NCBI GenBank assembly: GCA_019116245.1
Contig: DXCC01000004.1
Location: forward strand, 1-64,000
Direction: 5' to 3'
DNA: 64,000 nucleotides
Source of the DNA: Candidatus Tidjanibacter faecipullorum
Lineage (GTDB): Bacteria; Bacteroidota; Bacteroidia; Bacteroidales; Rikenellaceae
Part shown: positions 39,543 through 50,271 of the stretch, one piece after another
Layout: the number at the start of each line of letters is the position of its first letter
How positions within the stretch are numbered: position 1 is the stretch's first letter
Notes under the pieces: generated by a model
Databases searched by the model: none
What the model saw: the letters and a program-made list of their open reading frames with translations, nothing else
What the model was told of the DNA's origin: nothing
Made by a program: the position numbers and the translations under genes

Positions 39543-42047
39543 TCAACGTTTCATGAAATTCATCCGGTGGGTCGCTCCGTCCTGACGCAGCACGAGCGTA
39601 TAGGCACCCGGACGCAGATCGGCCACGGTCAGTGCTGCCGTTCCGGAAGCGTCGAACTGCATCGAACGACGCATCACCACACGGGCCGCCTGGTCGTAAA
39701 CGACCGCCTCGGTCTGCACGTTCCGCAGCGCATCGAGCGTTACGTAGAGCGTATCGTCGGCCGGATTGGGATAGACACCCGCACCACCCTCCGGAGCCGG
39801 CGAGGGAGCCGCACCGTTCTCAACGGTCACCTCCAGGGCCGTCTGAACACCGGCGCCGTCCAGGTCGATGGCATAGACCGTCACGCGGGCCGAGCCCTTG
39901 GCCAGCGGCCGTACAATCAGGTAGTTGCCATCGATAGTAGCCTCCACGACCTGCTCGTTGCTGTTGCGCAGCGAGAAGGTCAGCACGTCGCCCTGCACGA
40001 GGTTTTCGTCGGAGAAGTTCTGCGTCAGATCAAACCGCCGCACATACTCCTCACCGACATTCTCGATGGAGATCGCCCCGAGTGCCTGCTCCAGTTTCGG
40101 CTTGCTGTTGGCGTAGTCGCCCGACGTAGCCGTCATCGAAACGGCCTGCGAACGGTTGCCGAAGCGGTCCACGGCCACCACCTGGAAGGTATAGTTCACA
40201 TTGTAGAGACCATACCACGTATAGGCAGCCGCCTGCGCAGGCTCGAACACGTTGCGCAGCTGGAAGGAAGCCTCCACGTCGGGCTGCCCCTCGCGTTTGC
40301 CTACGCCCTTGCCTACATACGCGATGTCGTAGTAAGCCACGGCCATGTCGTTGCCGTCGGCAGGGGCGGTCCACTTGAGCGTAAAGCGGTTCTGCAGGGC
40401 CGCAGCCGATGCGTCGGCAATGGCCGCAGGCTGTTTGCCGCTGTCCTTCGTAAAGACGAGACCGGCATCGACCAGACCGACGCCCAGCTTGTCGTAATAC
40501 TGTTCATCAACCGCCTCACCGACCGGACGGAAGCTGCGCAGCAGAATCTTCTTGCACTCCTGGGCCGTGAGCACCTCGCCCCGGCGGGCATAGGAGGAGA
40601 CGATCAGTGCCGCCACGCCCGACACATGCGGACAGGCCATCGAGGTGCCCGACTTGTAGTCGTAGATCGGCTGCTCGTCCATATCGATGCTGGTGCTGTA
40701 CACCATGCCCGCCTCCGTGAAGCGCGGATCGGTGGAGTCGGCACCGCCCGGTGCGAAGATATCCACATTCTCGCCGTAGTTGGAGTAGAGCGCCTTCGTA
40801 TAGTCGGGATTCATGGCCGCCACCGAAATCGTCCGGGGATCGGAGGCCGGATAGAGCGACGTGGCTCCCTTGCTGTTGCCGGCCGCAAAGATCACGATAC
40901 CGCCCTTCATCGGACCGGTCTGGTTGCCGTTCTCGTCGGTACCCGCATTGGCGATGAAATAATCCAGCGCATCGGAGACATCCTGCGGCATGGTGGCCGA
41001 GGTATAGGCCCAACTGTTCTGCGAGATCACGGCGCCGTTGTCGGCCTCGTAGGCAAAGATATCGGGATTGGTGGCGAACTCGGTGGAATAGACCTGGTCG
41101 GTGATCGCCACGGTCATGAGCCGTACACCGTCTTTATTGCCCGTACCGCCCGCAATGCCGCAGACGCCGATGCCGTTGTTGTTGACCGCGGCAATCGTAC
41201 CGGCCACGTGCGTCGAGTGGGCGCCGGGGTGGATCTCGCCGTTATCCAGCGGACCGTTCCAGCCGTAAATGTCATCCACATAGCCGTTGCCGTCGTCGTC
41301 AACTCCCTCCTGGCCGTTGAGTTCGGCCTCGTTGACCCACATGTTGTCGGCCAGATCGGGGTGATCGAAATCGACGCCACTGTCATTCACCGCCACGATC
41401 ACGGAACGGTGACCCGTCTCGGTCTTCCAGGCCTCAAAGAGGTTGATGTCGGCCCCTTCGACAAAGTTCTGACCGTCACCGCGGTTGTTGTAATGCCACT
41501 GCTTGGGCAGATCGGGGTCGTTGAAGGGCATCTCGTCGGGACGCGATGCCGCCATCGACATGGGCATGTAGAGCGCTTCGGCAGGAATGGCCGGCTCGTC
41601 GTAGAGCATGCGGGCCTTGTAGATCGGCTGCACATGGGCAACGCCGGGCAACTCGGCAAATCCGGCCGAAGCACGGGTATAGGGTACGCTTTCGTCGAAA
41701 CGGATGTCATACCACAGGTGCAGGCCGAAACGGCGGCGCCGCTCGGCAAATTTGCCGCCCTCGTGGAAGACGCGGCGCACTTCGGTGGCCCCCAGCGCTT
41801 CGGCCAGGCTGTCGAGACGGGCATCGCCCGAATTCATGGCTCCGCGCGTAAAGGTTCCCACCCGCATCGGTGCGGCATCCTCGCTGAGTTTCAGGCGGAC
41901 CCAACCGCGCACAATGTTGTCGCCGCTCTCGACGGCCGCCGTCGGCTGATTCGGAACGGGGGGAGTCAGGGGCGTTTCCTCCTTGACGCAGCCGCACAGT
42001 GCGCCGGCCGCCAGAAGGGACAGGAAATACTTTTTCTGCATCATCAT
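39543..42047 (-). CDS. S8 serine protease lipoprotein with T9SS-like C-terminal domain (array copy 1)
   Basis: LSLLAAGALCGC lipobox; DSGVDFDHPDL, HSTHVAGT, FAAGN, GTSMACPHVSG; GVYPNPADDTLYV...YDQAARVVM...LRPGAYTLVLRQDGATHRMNFMKR. Confidence 0.93.
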   Translation of the reverse strand: MMMQKKYFLSLLAAGALCGCVKEETPLTPPVPNQPTAAVESGDNIVRGWVRLKLSEDAAPMRVGTFTRGAMNSGDARLDSLAEALGATEVRRVFHEGGKFAERRRRFGLHLWYDIRFDESVPYTRASAGFAELPGVAHVQPIYKARMLYDEPAIPAEALYMPMSMAASRPDEMPFNDPDLPKQWHYNNRGDGQNFVEGADINLFEAWKTETGHRSVIVAVNDSGVDFDHPDLADNMWVNEAELNGQEGVDDDGNGYVDDIYGWNGPLDNGEIHPGAHSTHVAGTIAAVNNNGIGVCGIAGGTGNKDGVRLMTVAITDQVYSTEFATNPDIFAYEADNGAVISQNSWAYTSATMPQDVSDALDYFIANAGTDENGNQTGPMKGGIVIFAAGNSKGATSLYPASDPRTISVAAMNPDYTKALYSNYGENVDIFAPGGADSTDPRFTEAGMVYSTSIDMDEQPIYDYKSGTSMACPHVSGVAALIVSSYARRGEVLTAQECKKILLRSFRPVGEAVDEQYYDKLGVGLVDAGLVFTKDSGKQPAAIADASAAALQNRFTLKWTAPADGNDMAVAYYDIAYVGKGVGKREGQPDVEASFQLRNVFEPAQAAAYTWYGLYNVNYTFQVVAVDRFGNRSQAVSMTATSGDYANSKPKLEQALGAISIENVGEEYVRRFDLTQNFSDENLVQGDVLTFSLRNSNEQVVEATIDGNYLIVRPLAKGSARVTVYAIDLDGAGVQTALEVTVENGAAPSPAPEGGAGVYPNPADDTLYVTLDALRNVQTEAVVYDQAARVVMRRSMQFDASGTAALTVADLRPGAYTLVLRQDGATHRMNFMKR

Positions 42048-42164
42048 TTTCAATCTCTTTCCGGCCGTCAGACCGGAGGTATATACTCACACACTGCAGG
42101 CCCCGGTTGCCCGGAACCTGCATTTGCTATCGTTTTGGTGCCCTTTCGGGCAGGAGTCCGGTGT

Positions 42165-44549
42165 TTACAGTTTCATAAATGCAGAACGTACGCGGACGTC
42201 CTCATATTGTATCTCGAGGAAGTAGTTGCCTGCTGCCAGCTTGGAAACGGCCAGCACACCGCTGCCCTGCGAGATGGTCAGATCGCCCTCCCAAACCAGA
42301 CGGGCTGCCGAGTCATAGATCCTGGCATCGGCCGAACCGTTGTAGGTGGTGGTCAGCGAAATATTGAGCTGATCGGATGCCGGATTGGGATAGAGGCTCA
42401 TGGAAGTCTTGGCACCCAGGTTCACCGTCACGTTGAAGGTCAGCTCGGCATAACCGCCAGCCGCATTGGTAGCCCGAACGGTCACGGCGGCCGTACCCGA
42501 AGCCTTCGGCGTCAGCGTGAGCACGCTGCCCGACACGGCGGTGGTCACGATCAGTTCCTGCGAACTGGTGGCCGAATAGGTCAATTCGCCCTGATCCGTA
42601 AAGCTGTTGGCCAGATCATAGGTTACGGTCGCACCGATCGTCATGTCGGAAATCGGCTGGGCAATCGTGGGCGGCACAACGCCGCTGGTCAGTTCAATCG
42701 GCTCGGAACGGTTGCCCCAACGGTCTTCAACCACCATCTTGATCGGCAGGTTCACATCATAACGCGAACGAATCATGTAGCTGACCTTGTCGCCCACATC
42801 ATAGAAGTTCACCAGCGTATTCTCGGTTTCGGCACCGTTGTAGGGGATCGTCACGATAAAGTTGGCGACCGCAGCGCCGTTACCGTCGGCCGGTACCGTC
42901 CACGAGAAGTTGAGCGCCGTACCGTCCACGGAGAATTCGGCATCGGTTACCTGAGCGGGCTGGGTGCCCGGATCGTTCGTCAGTGCAGCAGCCGCATCAA
43001 CCAGACCGCGGCCGATATTCTCGAGGTTGTCCTCATCGATGATGCCGCCCAGCGGACGATAGGCATTCAGCAGACGCTCGCGGCATTCAGCAGCCGTAAA
43101 GCCGTCACCGCCGAAGTGCGATACGATCAGACCGGCCACACCCGATACGTGCGGGCAGGCCATCGAGGTACCCCACAGGAACTTGTAGTCCGGCACGCCA
43201 TTGCTCGAATAGGTACTGAGCACCTGCTGGTCGGAAGCCGTCGCTACGGACGATCCGCCCGGTGCGAAGAGGTCGATGGCCGAGCCGTGGTTCGAATAGG
43301 GGCCCATCTGGTAGTTGGGGATCATGGCCGCTACGGCTACCACCTTGTCGCTGGCAGCCGGCAGCAGCGTCTGACCGCCCGTATTGCCGGCAGCAAAGAT
43401 GATCACGCCGCCCTTCATCGGACCGGTCTGGTTGCCGTTCTCGTCGGTACCCGCATTCTCGATGAAATAGTCGAACGCGTCCGCATAGGATTTCGGCAGT
43501 TCGCCCGTCGTACCGAGCGTCCAGCTGTTCTGCGAAATCACGGCGCCGTTATCCGCCGCATAGAGATACGAATCGGGGGCATTGTTCACCACCGTACCGC
43601 TCTCCGGATAGATCTGCAGGGGCATGATGCGCACGCCGTCCTCCGGACCCGTACCGCCAGCCACGCCGCACACGCCGATGCCGTTGTTGTTGATTGCCGA
43701 AATCGTACCCGAAGTATGGGTGCCGTGCGAGCTGTAGTCGATCTCACCCGAATTGTTCACATAGCTCCAGCCGTGCAGGTCATCGACATAGCCGTTGTTG
43801 TCGTCGTCCGCCTTGCTGCTGCCCGAGGCCTCGGCTTCGTTCACCCAGAAGTGAGCGGCCAGGTCGGGGTGCTCCAGGTTGGCGCCGTCATCGTGTACCG
43901 ACACGATCACGTTCGGTTTGCCCGTCTCCAGCTTCCAGGCCTCGAAGGCATTGATGTCGGCTCCGGCCAGAAAACCCGTCGCTCCACCCGCATTATGGTA
44001 GTGCCACTGCTGCGGCAGCATCGGATCGTTGAACGGCATCTCGGCATCGGCACGGGTGATGCCGAAGGCCGGCAGATAGATCGCGCCGTCCGGCACGACC
44101 TCCGCCACGTCCGTACTGCGGATCTTGTAGACCGGCTCGATGTACGACACCAGCTCCTTCAGCGCGCCGAATTCGTCGGCCGCACGCGATACGGGGGTCT
44201 GCTCGTCAAAGTGCAGATCGTACCACAGGTGGAAGCCGTATTTGCGCCGGCGCTCGGCAAATTTGCCGCCATCGGCGAATACGCGACGGATCTCGTCCAC
44301 ACCGAGCGATGCAGCGATCTGATCCAGTTGCTCGTTACCCGATGCGAGCGCCCCACGGGTCACCGCACCGACAGGCAGTGCTTCCGCATCATCGAGCAGT
44401 TTGATTCGGATCCAGCCCTTCTCGATCACGTCGTCATTGTACGTTCCCGATACGGCTACCTCCGGTTCGGTCTGTACGACCTCCTCACGGACACAGCCCG
44501 CCGCTGTCAGCAGACACACGCAGGCCGCCAAATAAGTTGCCCTTTTCAT
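42165..44549 (-). CDS. S8 serine protease lipoprotein with T9SS-like C-terminal domain (array copy 2)
   Basis: CVCLLTAAGC lipobox; DDGANLEHPDL, HGTHTSGT, FAAGN, GTSMACPHVSG; LYPNPASDQLNI...YDSAARLVW...FMKL. Confidence 0.93.
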   Translation of the reverse strand: MKRATYLAACVCLLTAAGCVREEVVQTEPEVAVSGTYNDDVIEKGWIRIKLLDDAEALPVGAVTRGALASGNEQLDQIAASLGVDEIRRVFADGGKFAERRRKYGFHLWYDLHFDEQTPVSRAADEFGALKELVSYIEPVYKIRSTDVAEVVPDGAIYLPAFGITRADAEMPFNDPMLPQQWHYHNAGGATGFLAGADINAFEAWKLETGKPNVIVSVHDDGANLEHPDLAAHFWVNEAEASGSSKADDDNNGYVDDLHGWSYVNNSGEIDYSSHGTHTSGTISAINNNGIGVCGVAGGTGPEDGVRIMPLQIYPESGTVVNNAPDSYLYAADNGAVISQNSWTLGTTGELPKSYADAFDYFIENAGTDENGNQTGPMKGGVIIFAAGNTGGQTLLPAASDKVVAVAAMIPNYQMGPYSNHGSAIDLFAPGGSSVATASDQQVLSTYSSNGVPDYKFLWGTSMACPHVSGVAGLIVSHFGGDGFTAAECRERLLNAYRPLGGIIDEDNLENIGRGLVDAAAALTNDPGTQPAQVTDAEFSVDGTALNFSWTVPADGNGAAVANFIVTIPYNGAETENTLVNFYDVGDKVSYMIRSRYDVNLPIKMVVEDRWGNRSEPIELTSGVVPPTIAQPISDMTIGATVTYDLANSFTDQGELTYSATSSQELIVTTAVSGSVLTLTPKASGTAAVTVRATNAAGGYAELTFNVTVNLGAKTSMSLYPNPASDQLNISLTTTYNGSADARIYDSAARLVWEGDLTISQGSGVLAVSKLAAGNYFLEIQYEDVRVRSAFMKL

Positions 44550-44598
44550 TCAATTAAGATTTATGTGATTTTCAAAAATTACGCTTTGCGCTAACATG

Positions 44599-44606
44599 CA
44601 AATTTA
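44599..44606 (-). promoter_or_regulatory. -7 element TAAATTTG upstream of S8 copy 2
   Basis: Plus strand CAAATTTA at 44599-44606. Confidence 0.4.
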
Positions 44607-44688
44607 CAATTCCGTCCGGTTTTTTGCGCCATCCGGTCCGATTATTTTCGGCCGGCCGTCATTTTTCTCCGCCACCGGTCAGAAAGCA

Positions 44689-44723
44689 GCGGGAGGCAAC
44701 CCCGCACCGAGGCTGCCTCCCGC
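44689..44723 (-). terminator. Hairpin downstream of S8 copy 3
   Basis: GCGGGAGGCA...TGCCTCCCGC. Confidence 0.6.
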
Positions 44724-44746
44724 ATGACACGTTTCCGCGCAGGAAA

Positions 44747-47497
44747 CTATCGTTTCATGAATCCGCCCGAGAGGCGTCCCTTCGACGTATTCACCACGCA
44801 GGTATAGCTGCCCGGACGCAGATCGGCTATCGCATAGGTCGCACTGCCGCCGCGGAACTCGACACGGCCGCTCTTGACCCGACGGGCCGCATTGTCATAG
44901 ATCGTCACCTCGGCGATCTCGTCCGAAATACCGCTGGCCGAGATGGAGAGGTTGTCACTGGCCGGATTGAGGGCAAAGGTCAGCTGCGAGGCATCGCCCG
45001 CCGCATTCTTCACCGTCACCGCCAGCGTAGCCTCCACCGTAGCCTCGGCTGCATCGCCGGTCAGGATGGTCAGACGTCCTTCACCGCGATTCACGGCACG
45101 CAACGTCAACTGGTCGCCCGAGATCTGTCCCGTCACGGCATTGCCTTCGGTCGAAGTGATCCGGTAGGTCAACTGGTCGCCCAGTTCCAGATCGGGGTCG
45201 GTGATGTATTCCGACAGCGAGAGGGTCATCTGATCGCCCACACGCTCCATTTCGATCGTACCGAACTCCTTGATGATCACCGGAGCATGGTTCCACCAGC
45301 CGCTCTCGACGGTCACCGTAAACGGCACATCCAGATAGGCTCCCTCGGTATCGGTGGCCCGTGCCGTCACGGTGCTGACACCGGCCTTCAGCGGCATGAT
45401 GGTCAGCACGCTCTCCTCGTCGATCGACACCTCCACAACCGTCGGATCGGACGACGTGGCCGAGAAAGTCAACGCATCGCCGTAATCGACATCCGGCTCC
45501 GAGAAGTAGTTCTCCATCCGGAAACGTTTGAGGTTGTTTTCGCCGGCGGAGGGAATCGTCAGGTTCAGCAGGCGGGCCTTCTGTACGGGCGGACGGTTGG
45601 TATGTTTCTCGGTCGTTCCCTCAAAGGTTACCTCCTCACCCTCGTTGCCCCAGCGGTCCACGGGTTTCATCTTGAGCGTATAGCTGCGCAACTGAATCAG
45701 TTCGAAGCCGTATTCGTAGGTTTCGCCGACATCCTCGGTATTGACCAGCGTCATGTGCTGCCATTCGCCCACGCCGCTGTCCGTCTTCTCGGCATACTCC
45801 AGTTCATATTTGACAACCGGCATGCCGTTACCGTCGGCCGGCACCTTGCAGTAGATCACCAGACTGTCGGGACGGCCCATGGCGCCGTACTCCTCCAGCG
45901 GATCGGGAGCCACCTTGGGATTCGACATATCGTCCAGCGCCATGCTCGCATCGGCCAGACCGACACCGATCTGGTTGATATACTGGCCGGCGACAACCGG
46001 ACTGATCGGACGCACGCCGGCAAGCAGCTTCTCCTTCACCTGCTCGGCCGTATAGCCGGGCGCACCGTACTTGGAAGCGATCAGCGCGGCAATACCCGAC
46101 ACGTGCGGACAAGCCATCGACGTACCGTACAGATACCCGTACTGGTCGTCAGGCAACGTGCTGTAGATACCCAGCGACGATTCGCCGCCCGGCGCCAGAA
46201 TACTTACCTTCGGCGAATAGTTGGAGTAGCTGGCCCGCGTATAGTTGGCCGCCATGGCCGCTACGGAAATCACCCGATCGTAATAGACCGGATAGGCCAG
46301 CTTATTTGCATTCGAGTTACCGGCAGCAAAAACTACCACGCCGCCCTTGATCGGACCGACCTGTGCCGTACCGGCCTCATCCATACCGGCCTCATCGATG
46401 AAGTAATTGATGGCATCCAGCAGGTCGGGAGCCAAATCGGGCGAAGAGACCTCCCAACTGCACGAGGCAATAACCGCCCCGTTGTCGGCCGCATAGGCAA
46501 ACATGTCATAGTTCGGGATGGCAATGGTGCTGTAGGCATTCCACTGTACGGACATGATCCGCACGCCGTCGCCCGCGCCCGTACCGCCGGCCACGCCGCA
46601 GACACCGACGCCGTTGTTGTTCACCGCGGCAATCGTACCGGCCACATGGGTCGCATGGTTGAAATCGGTAATCTCGCCCTGCTTCAACGCAAAGTTATAA
46701 CCATAAACATCGTCCACATAGCCGTTGTTGTCATCGTCAATGCCATTGCCGGGAATTTCCCCCTTGTTGACCCACATGTTGGCGGCCAGATCGACATGAT
46801 CGACATCGACACCGGAATCCAGCACGGCCACAATGACCGACGGATCGCCGGCCTCCTTCGCCCAGGCCGCATAGAGGTTGATATCCGCGCCTTCTGCCGT
46901 GCCTTCGTCAAGGCCCGTATTGTAGTAGTGCCACTGCTGACCGAGCAGCTCGTCATTGAACGGCGGCTCGACCACCGGCCGCGACGCATCCAGCGCAGCC
47001 GCCATCACCCCTTCATACTGCAGTTCGGCTGCCATGTCGGGCACGATCTGTGCCTCGTCCGGCACCAGCCGGTAGAGCGGAATGGCATACTGCACGCCCG
47101 GCAGCGTCCGCATGCCGGCCTCGGCACGCGACACGGGAACCTCCTCGCCCAGTTTCACGTCATACCACAGGTGCAGGCCGTGTTTGCGACGCCGTTCGGC
47201 ATACTTGCCGCCGTCGCTGAACACGCGCCGGATCTCGGTGGCTCCCAGCTGCTCGGCAATGGCGTCCAGGTCGGCATTGCCCGACTCGACCGCACCGCGC
47301 GTAAAGACACCGGTCCGCAACGCCTGCGCATCCTCGGTCAGTTTGATACGCACCCAACCGGGCACGATGCTCTCGTCGTCGGGCGTCGAGACCTCCATGA
47401 AGTTCTCGTCCTCCCCCGGGACGGGCGCTACCGGCTCCTCGTGGGTACACCCCCAGGCCGCGGCGGCGGCCAGCAAGGCTACTAATGCTTTTTTCAT
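44747..47497 (-). CDS. S8 serine protease lipoprotein with two Ig/cadherin-like modules and T9SS-like domain (array copy 3)
   Basis: MKKALVALLAAAAAWGC; DSGVDVDHVDL, HATHVAGT, FAAGN, GTSMACPHVSG; YDNAARRVKS...FMKR. Confidence 0.93.
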   Translation of the reverse strand: MKKALVALLAAAAAWGCTHEEPVAPVPGEDENFMEVSTPDDESIVPGWVRIKLTEDAQALRTGVFTRGAVESGNADLDAIAEQLGATEIRRVFSDGGKYAERRRKHGLHLWYDVKLGEEVPVSRAEAGMRTLPGVQYAIPLYRLVPDEAQIVPDMAAELQYEGVMAAALDASRPVVEPPFNDELLGQQWHYYNTGLDEGTAEGADINLYAAWAKEAGDPSVIVAVLDSGVDVDHVDLAANMWVNKGEIPGNGIDDDNNGYVDDVYGYNFALKQGEITDFNHATHVAGTIAAVNNNGVGVCGVAGGTGAGDGVRIMSVQWNAYSTIAIPNYDMFAYAADNGAVIASCSWEVSSPDLAPDLLDAINYFIDEAGMDEAGTAQVGPIKGGVVVFAAGNSNANKLAYPVYYDRVISVAAMAANYTRASYSNYSPKVSILAPGGESSLGIYSTLPDDQYGYLYGTSMACPHVSGIAALIASKYGAPGYTAEQVKEKLLAGVRPISPVVAGQYINQIGVGLADASMALDDMSNPKVAPDPLEEYGAMGRPDSLVIYCKVPADGNGMPVVKYELEYAEKTDSGVGEWQHMTLVNTEDVGETYEYGFELIQLRSYTLKMKPVDRWGNEGEEVTFEGTTEKHTNRPPVQKARLLNLTIPSAGENNLKRFRMENYFSEPDVDYGDALTFSATSSDPTVVEVSIDEESVLTIMPLKAGVSTVTARATDTEGAYLDVPFTVTVESGWWNHAPVIIKEFGTIEMERVGDQMTLSLSEYITDPDLELGDQLTYRITSTEGNAVTGQISGDQLTLRAVNRGEGRLTILTGDAAEATVEATLAVTVKNAAGDASQLTFALNPASDNLSISASGISDEIAEVTIYDNAARRVKSGRVEFRGGSATYAIADLRPGSYTCVVNTSKGRLSGGFMKR

Positions 47498-47648
47498 CAC
47501 TATGTCAATTGATTTACGGATTTCCCTTTTCTGCCGCTCCGCACCCCTGCGGGACGGAGCGGCACCGCATTCCGTCCGAAGCCGGAAACGCAAGTTGGCG
47601 ATAAAAATACGTATTATTTTCCATTTCTGCAATCGCCCCGCAACGAAA

Positions 47649-47675
47649 GGCGGCGACCCTTGCGAGGTCGCCGCC
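47649..47675 (-). terminator. Hairpin downstream of S8 copy 4
   Basis: GGCGGCGACC-CTTGCGA-GGTCGCCGCC. Confidence 0.65.
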
Positions 47676-47698
47676 ACAGTCGGATCAGGCCTGATCCG

Positions 47699-50271
47699 CT
47701 ACTTTTTCAGGAACGCCCGGTGGTACTCCCGGCCGTTCTCCAGCCGCACCGTCATCGTATAGGCACCGGGAGCCAGCGCGGAAAGATCGCACACGGCGCT
47801 GTCCGTTCCGTCCACTCCCAGGGCAAGCGCCGCCTGCTCCATGACCAGCCGGGCCGCACTGTCATAGATGCGCAGCCGGACCATCGTACTGCCCGCGCCG
47901 GCCACCCCTATCGTGGCGGTCGTTTCGACCGGATTCGGATAGAGGGTCAGCCCCGCTGCCAGCGTCGGCTGCTGGGGATCGGGGTCGGGGTCGGGGTCGG
48001 GATCGGGATCCGGCTCCCCGCCCCCATAGGGGTTGTCGCAGGTCACGGTCACACTCATGTTACGCGTGATGGAAGCGCCCGCCCGGTCCGTCACCGTCAC
48101 TTCGACAATTGTCGAGCCCTGATGACGGGCTTCGATCACCAACTGCGCCCCCTGCACGGCTGCCGTTGCCACCTGCTCGTCCCGGCTCGAGGCCGTGAAG
48201 GTCAGTTCGTCGTCGGGCAGGTCGGGATCGGTGAAATAGGCCGTCAGATCAAGGGTCGTACGGAAGCCCTCCTCACCGTCCCCCTGCGGCAGGCTGACGG
48301 GCGACAGCGACTGCACCAGTTCCGGATCACGGTTGGCATGCGCCAGCGTGGTGCCTTCGCAGGTTACCGTCTGAAGCGATTCACGGCCGAAGCGATCCTG
48401 CGCCCACACACTGAAGGTATAGGTTGTCGCATCCGCCAGGCCGGTCACCTCCGTCTCCAGCGTCTGCCCGACCGAAAGGCGGTTGGGGATCAGCAACTGC
48501 TGCTCCGCGCCCTCCGCCGCGCGATACGTCACGCGGAAAGCGGCCACCGGCATGCCGTTGCCGTCGGCCGGAATTCCTTCAATAGCAAGACGAAGCGCTC
48601 CCTCTACCTTGTCATACGGAGCGGCCGTCACCCGAGCCGGTCCCTCCGGCGCCACAGTTGTCTCCTGCAGGCCGATCAATCCGGCATCGACCAGTCCGAC
48701 ACCCAACTGCTCGGCGATCGACGGATCCACCTGCCAGGCGTCCACCGGCCGGTAGCTGCGCAGCAGGATCTCCTTCAGCCGGTCGGCCGTGAAGCCTGCG
48801 CCGCCGTAGTTGGCCACAATCAGCGCCGCCACACCCGACACGTGCGGACAGGCCATCGAGGTGCCCGACATGTAGACATAACTGTTGGGCGAATAGCCCT
48901 CCTCCTGGTTCCATCCGGTGCTGAGCACCTTACCCTCGCTGCCGAACTTCGTGTCGCTCACACCGGCACCGCCCGGCGCCAGAATATCGACATCGGCGCT
49001 GATGTTGGAGTAGCCGGCCCGCGCATAGTCGGGACACATGGCCGCCACGCTGATGACGCACTCCTCCTGTGCCGGAGGCGTCACCTCCACGGGATTGTAG
49101 TTGTTGCCGGCCGAGAAAAAGATCACGCCGCCCGCCATCGGTCCCGTCTGGTTGCCGAGATCATCCTTGCCGCCCTCGTTGACAAAATATTCGAGCGCCA
49201 CGCGCAGGTCCTCGGGGGTCTGATCCATGTTGGAGAAGTTCCAGCTGTTCTGACTGATCACCGCCCCGTTGTCGGCCGCATAGACGTAAGCCGCCACGCC
49301 GGTCGTCGTATCGTCGCCCGTCGGCGGATAAAGCGGACAGGACATCAGCCGCACGCCGTCGCCCTGGCCCGAACCGCCGGCCACACCGCAGACGCCGACT
49401 CCGTTGTTGTTTACCGCAGCCACCGTACCGGCCACATGGGTGCCGTGGGCACCCGGGGTCAGATTGCCCGTATTCTCATAGAAGTCATAGCCATAGACAT
49501 CGTCCACGTAGCCGTTGCCGTCATCATCCAGCCCGTTGCCGGGGATTTCCCCCGCGTTGATCCACATGCTGGAAGCCAGGTCCTCGTGCTCGTAATCGAT
49601 GGCCACATCCATGATCGCCACAATGACCGACGGATCACCGGCCCGGCGGGCGGGATCCTTCCACACGTCGTACACACCGATGTCCGCTCCTTCCACCGAA
49701 CCGGGCATCGAGCCGTCGTTGTCATAGTGCCACTGCCATTTGAGCATGGGGTCGTCAAACGGCGCGGCGTGTTCGCCTTCGCCCCGGCTGCCCTGCCAGC
49801 CATCCTCGGCGGCAGGCAGCGCGCCCGAACGGATCGTCGCTCCGTAAACGGCCGCATCCGAAGGCCGCATCCGGTAGATGGGCCCCACATACGCCACCTC
49901 GTCTTCGGCGGCAAACCGCTCGGCAGCGCGGGTCACAGCGACCGATTCGTCGATCTTCACGTCATACCACAGGTGCAGGCCGTAACGACGGTGCCGGTTC
50001 TCGAAACGGGGATCGTTCGGGAATACGCACCGCACCTCCGTAGCCCCCAGTTCGTCGGCCAGCCGGTCGATCCGGGCATGGCCCGTGGCCACCGCGCCGC
50101 GCGTGAACCGGCCGGTACGCAGCGCACCGGCCTCCTCCTTGAGACGGATACGCACCCATCCGGGCACAATGTCCGCTCCGTACTGTTCGGCCGCCGGCTT
50201 CTCCACGGGAACCGTACCGGCCGGCTGCTCCCCGCCAGCGCCAGCAGCCCTGCAATACTTCTTGTTTTCAT
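47699..50271 (-). pseudogene. S8 serine protease (array copy 4): signal peptide out of frame with an otherwise intact protease
   Basis: ATG at 50271 reads MKTRSIAGLLALAGSSRPVRF, but the protease (PVEKPAAEQYGADIVPGWVRIRL...) lies in another frame; catalytic motifs MDVAIDYEHEDL, HGTHVAGT, SAGN, GTSMACPHVSG and C-terminus YDSAARLVME...FLKK intact. Could also be a sequencing indel. Confidence 0.7.
47974..48011 (-). repeat. Hexanucleotide repeat encoding (Asp-Pro)n linker in S8 copy 4
   Basis: Plus strand ggatcg(gggtcg)3ggatcgggatcc; protein GEPDPDPDPDPDPDPQQP. Confidence 0.85.

Noticed and set aside
39540-44594. 1684-aa plus-strand ORF antisense to S8 copies 1 and 2
   Set aside because: It is codon-aligned with the minus-strand genes; such frames stay open because sense codons TTA, CTA and TCA are avoided in this GC-rich genome. 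Translation is low-complexity H/R/G/V with no domain. The S8 reading has full family motifs.
44624-47485. 953-aa plus-strand ORF antisense to S8 copy 3
   Set aside because: Antisense shadow of copy 3.
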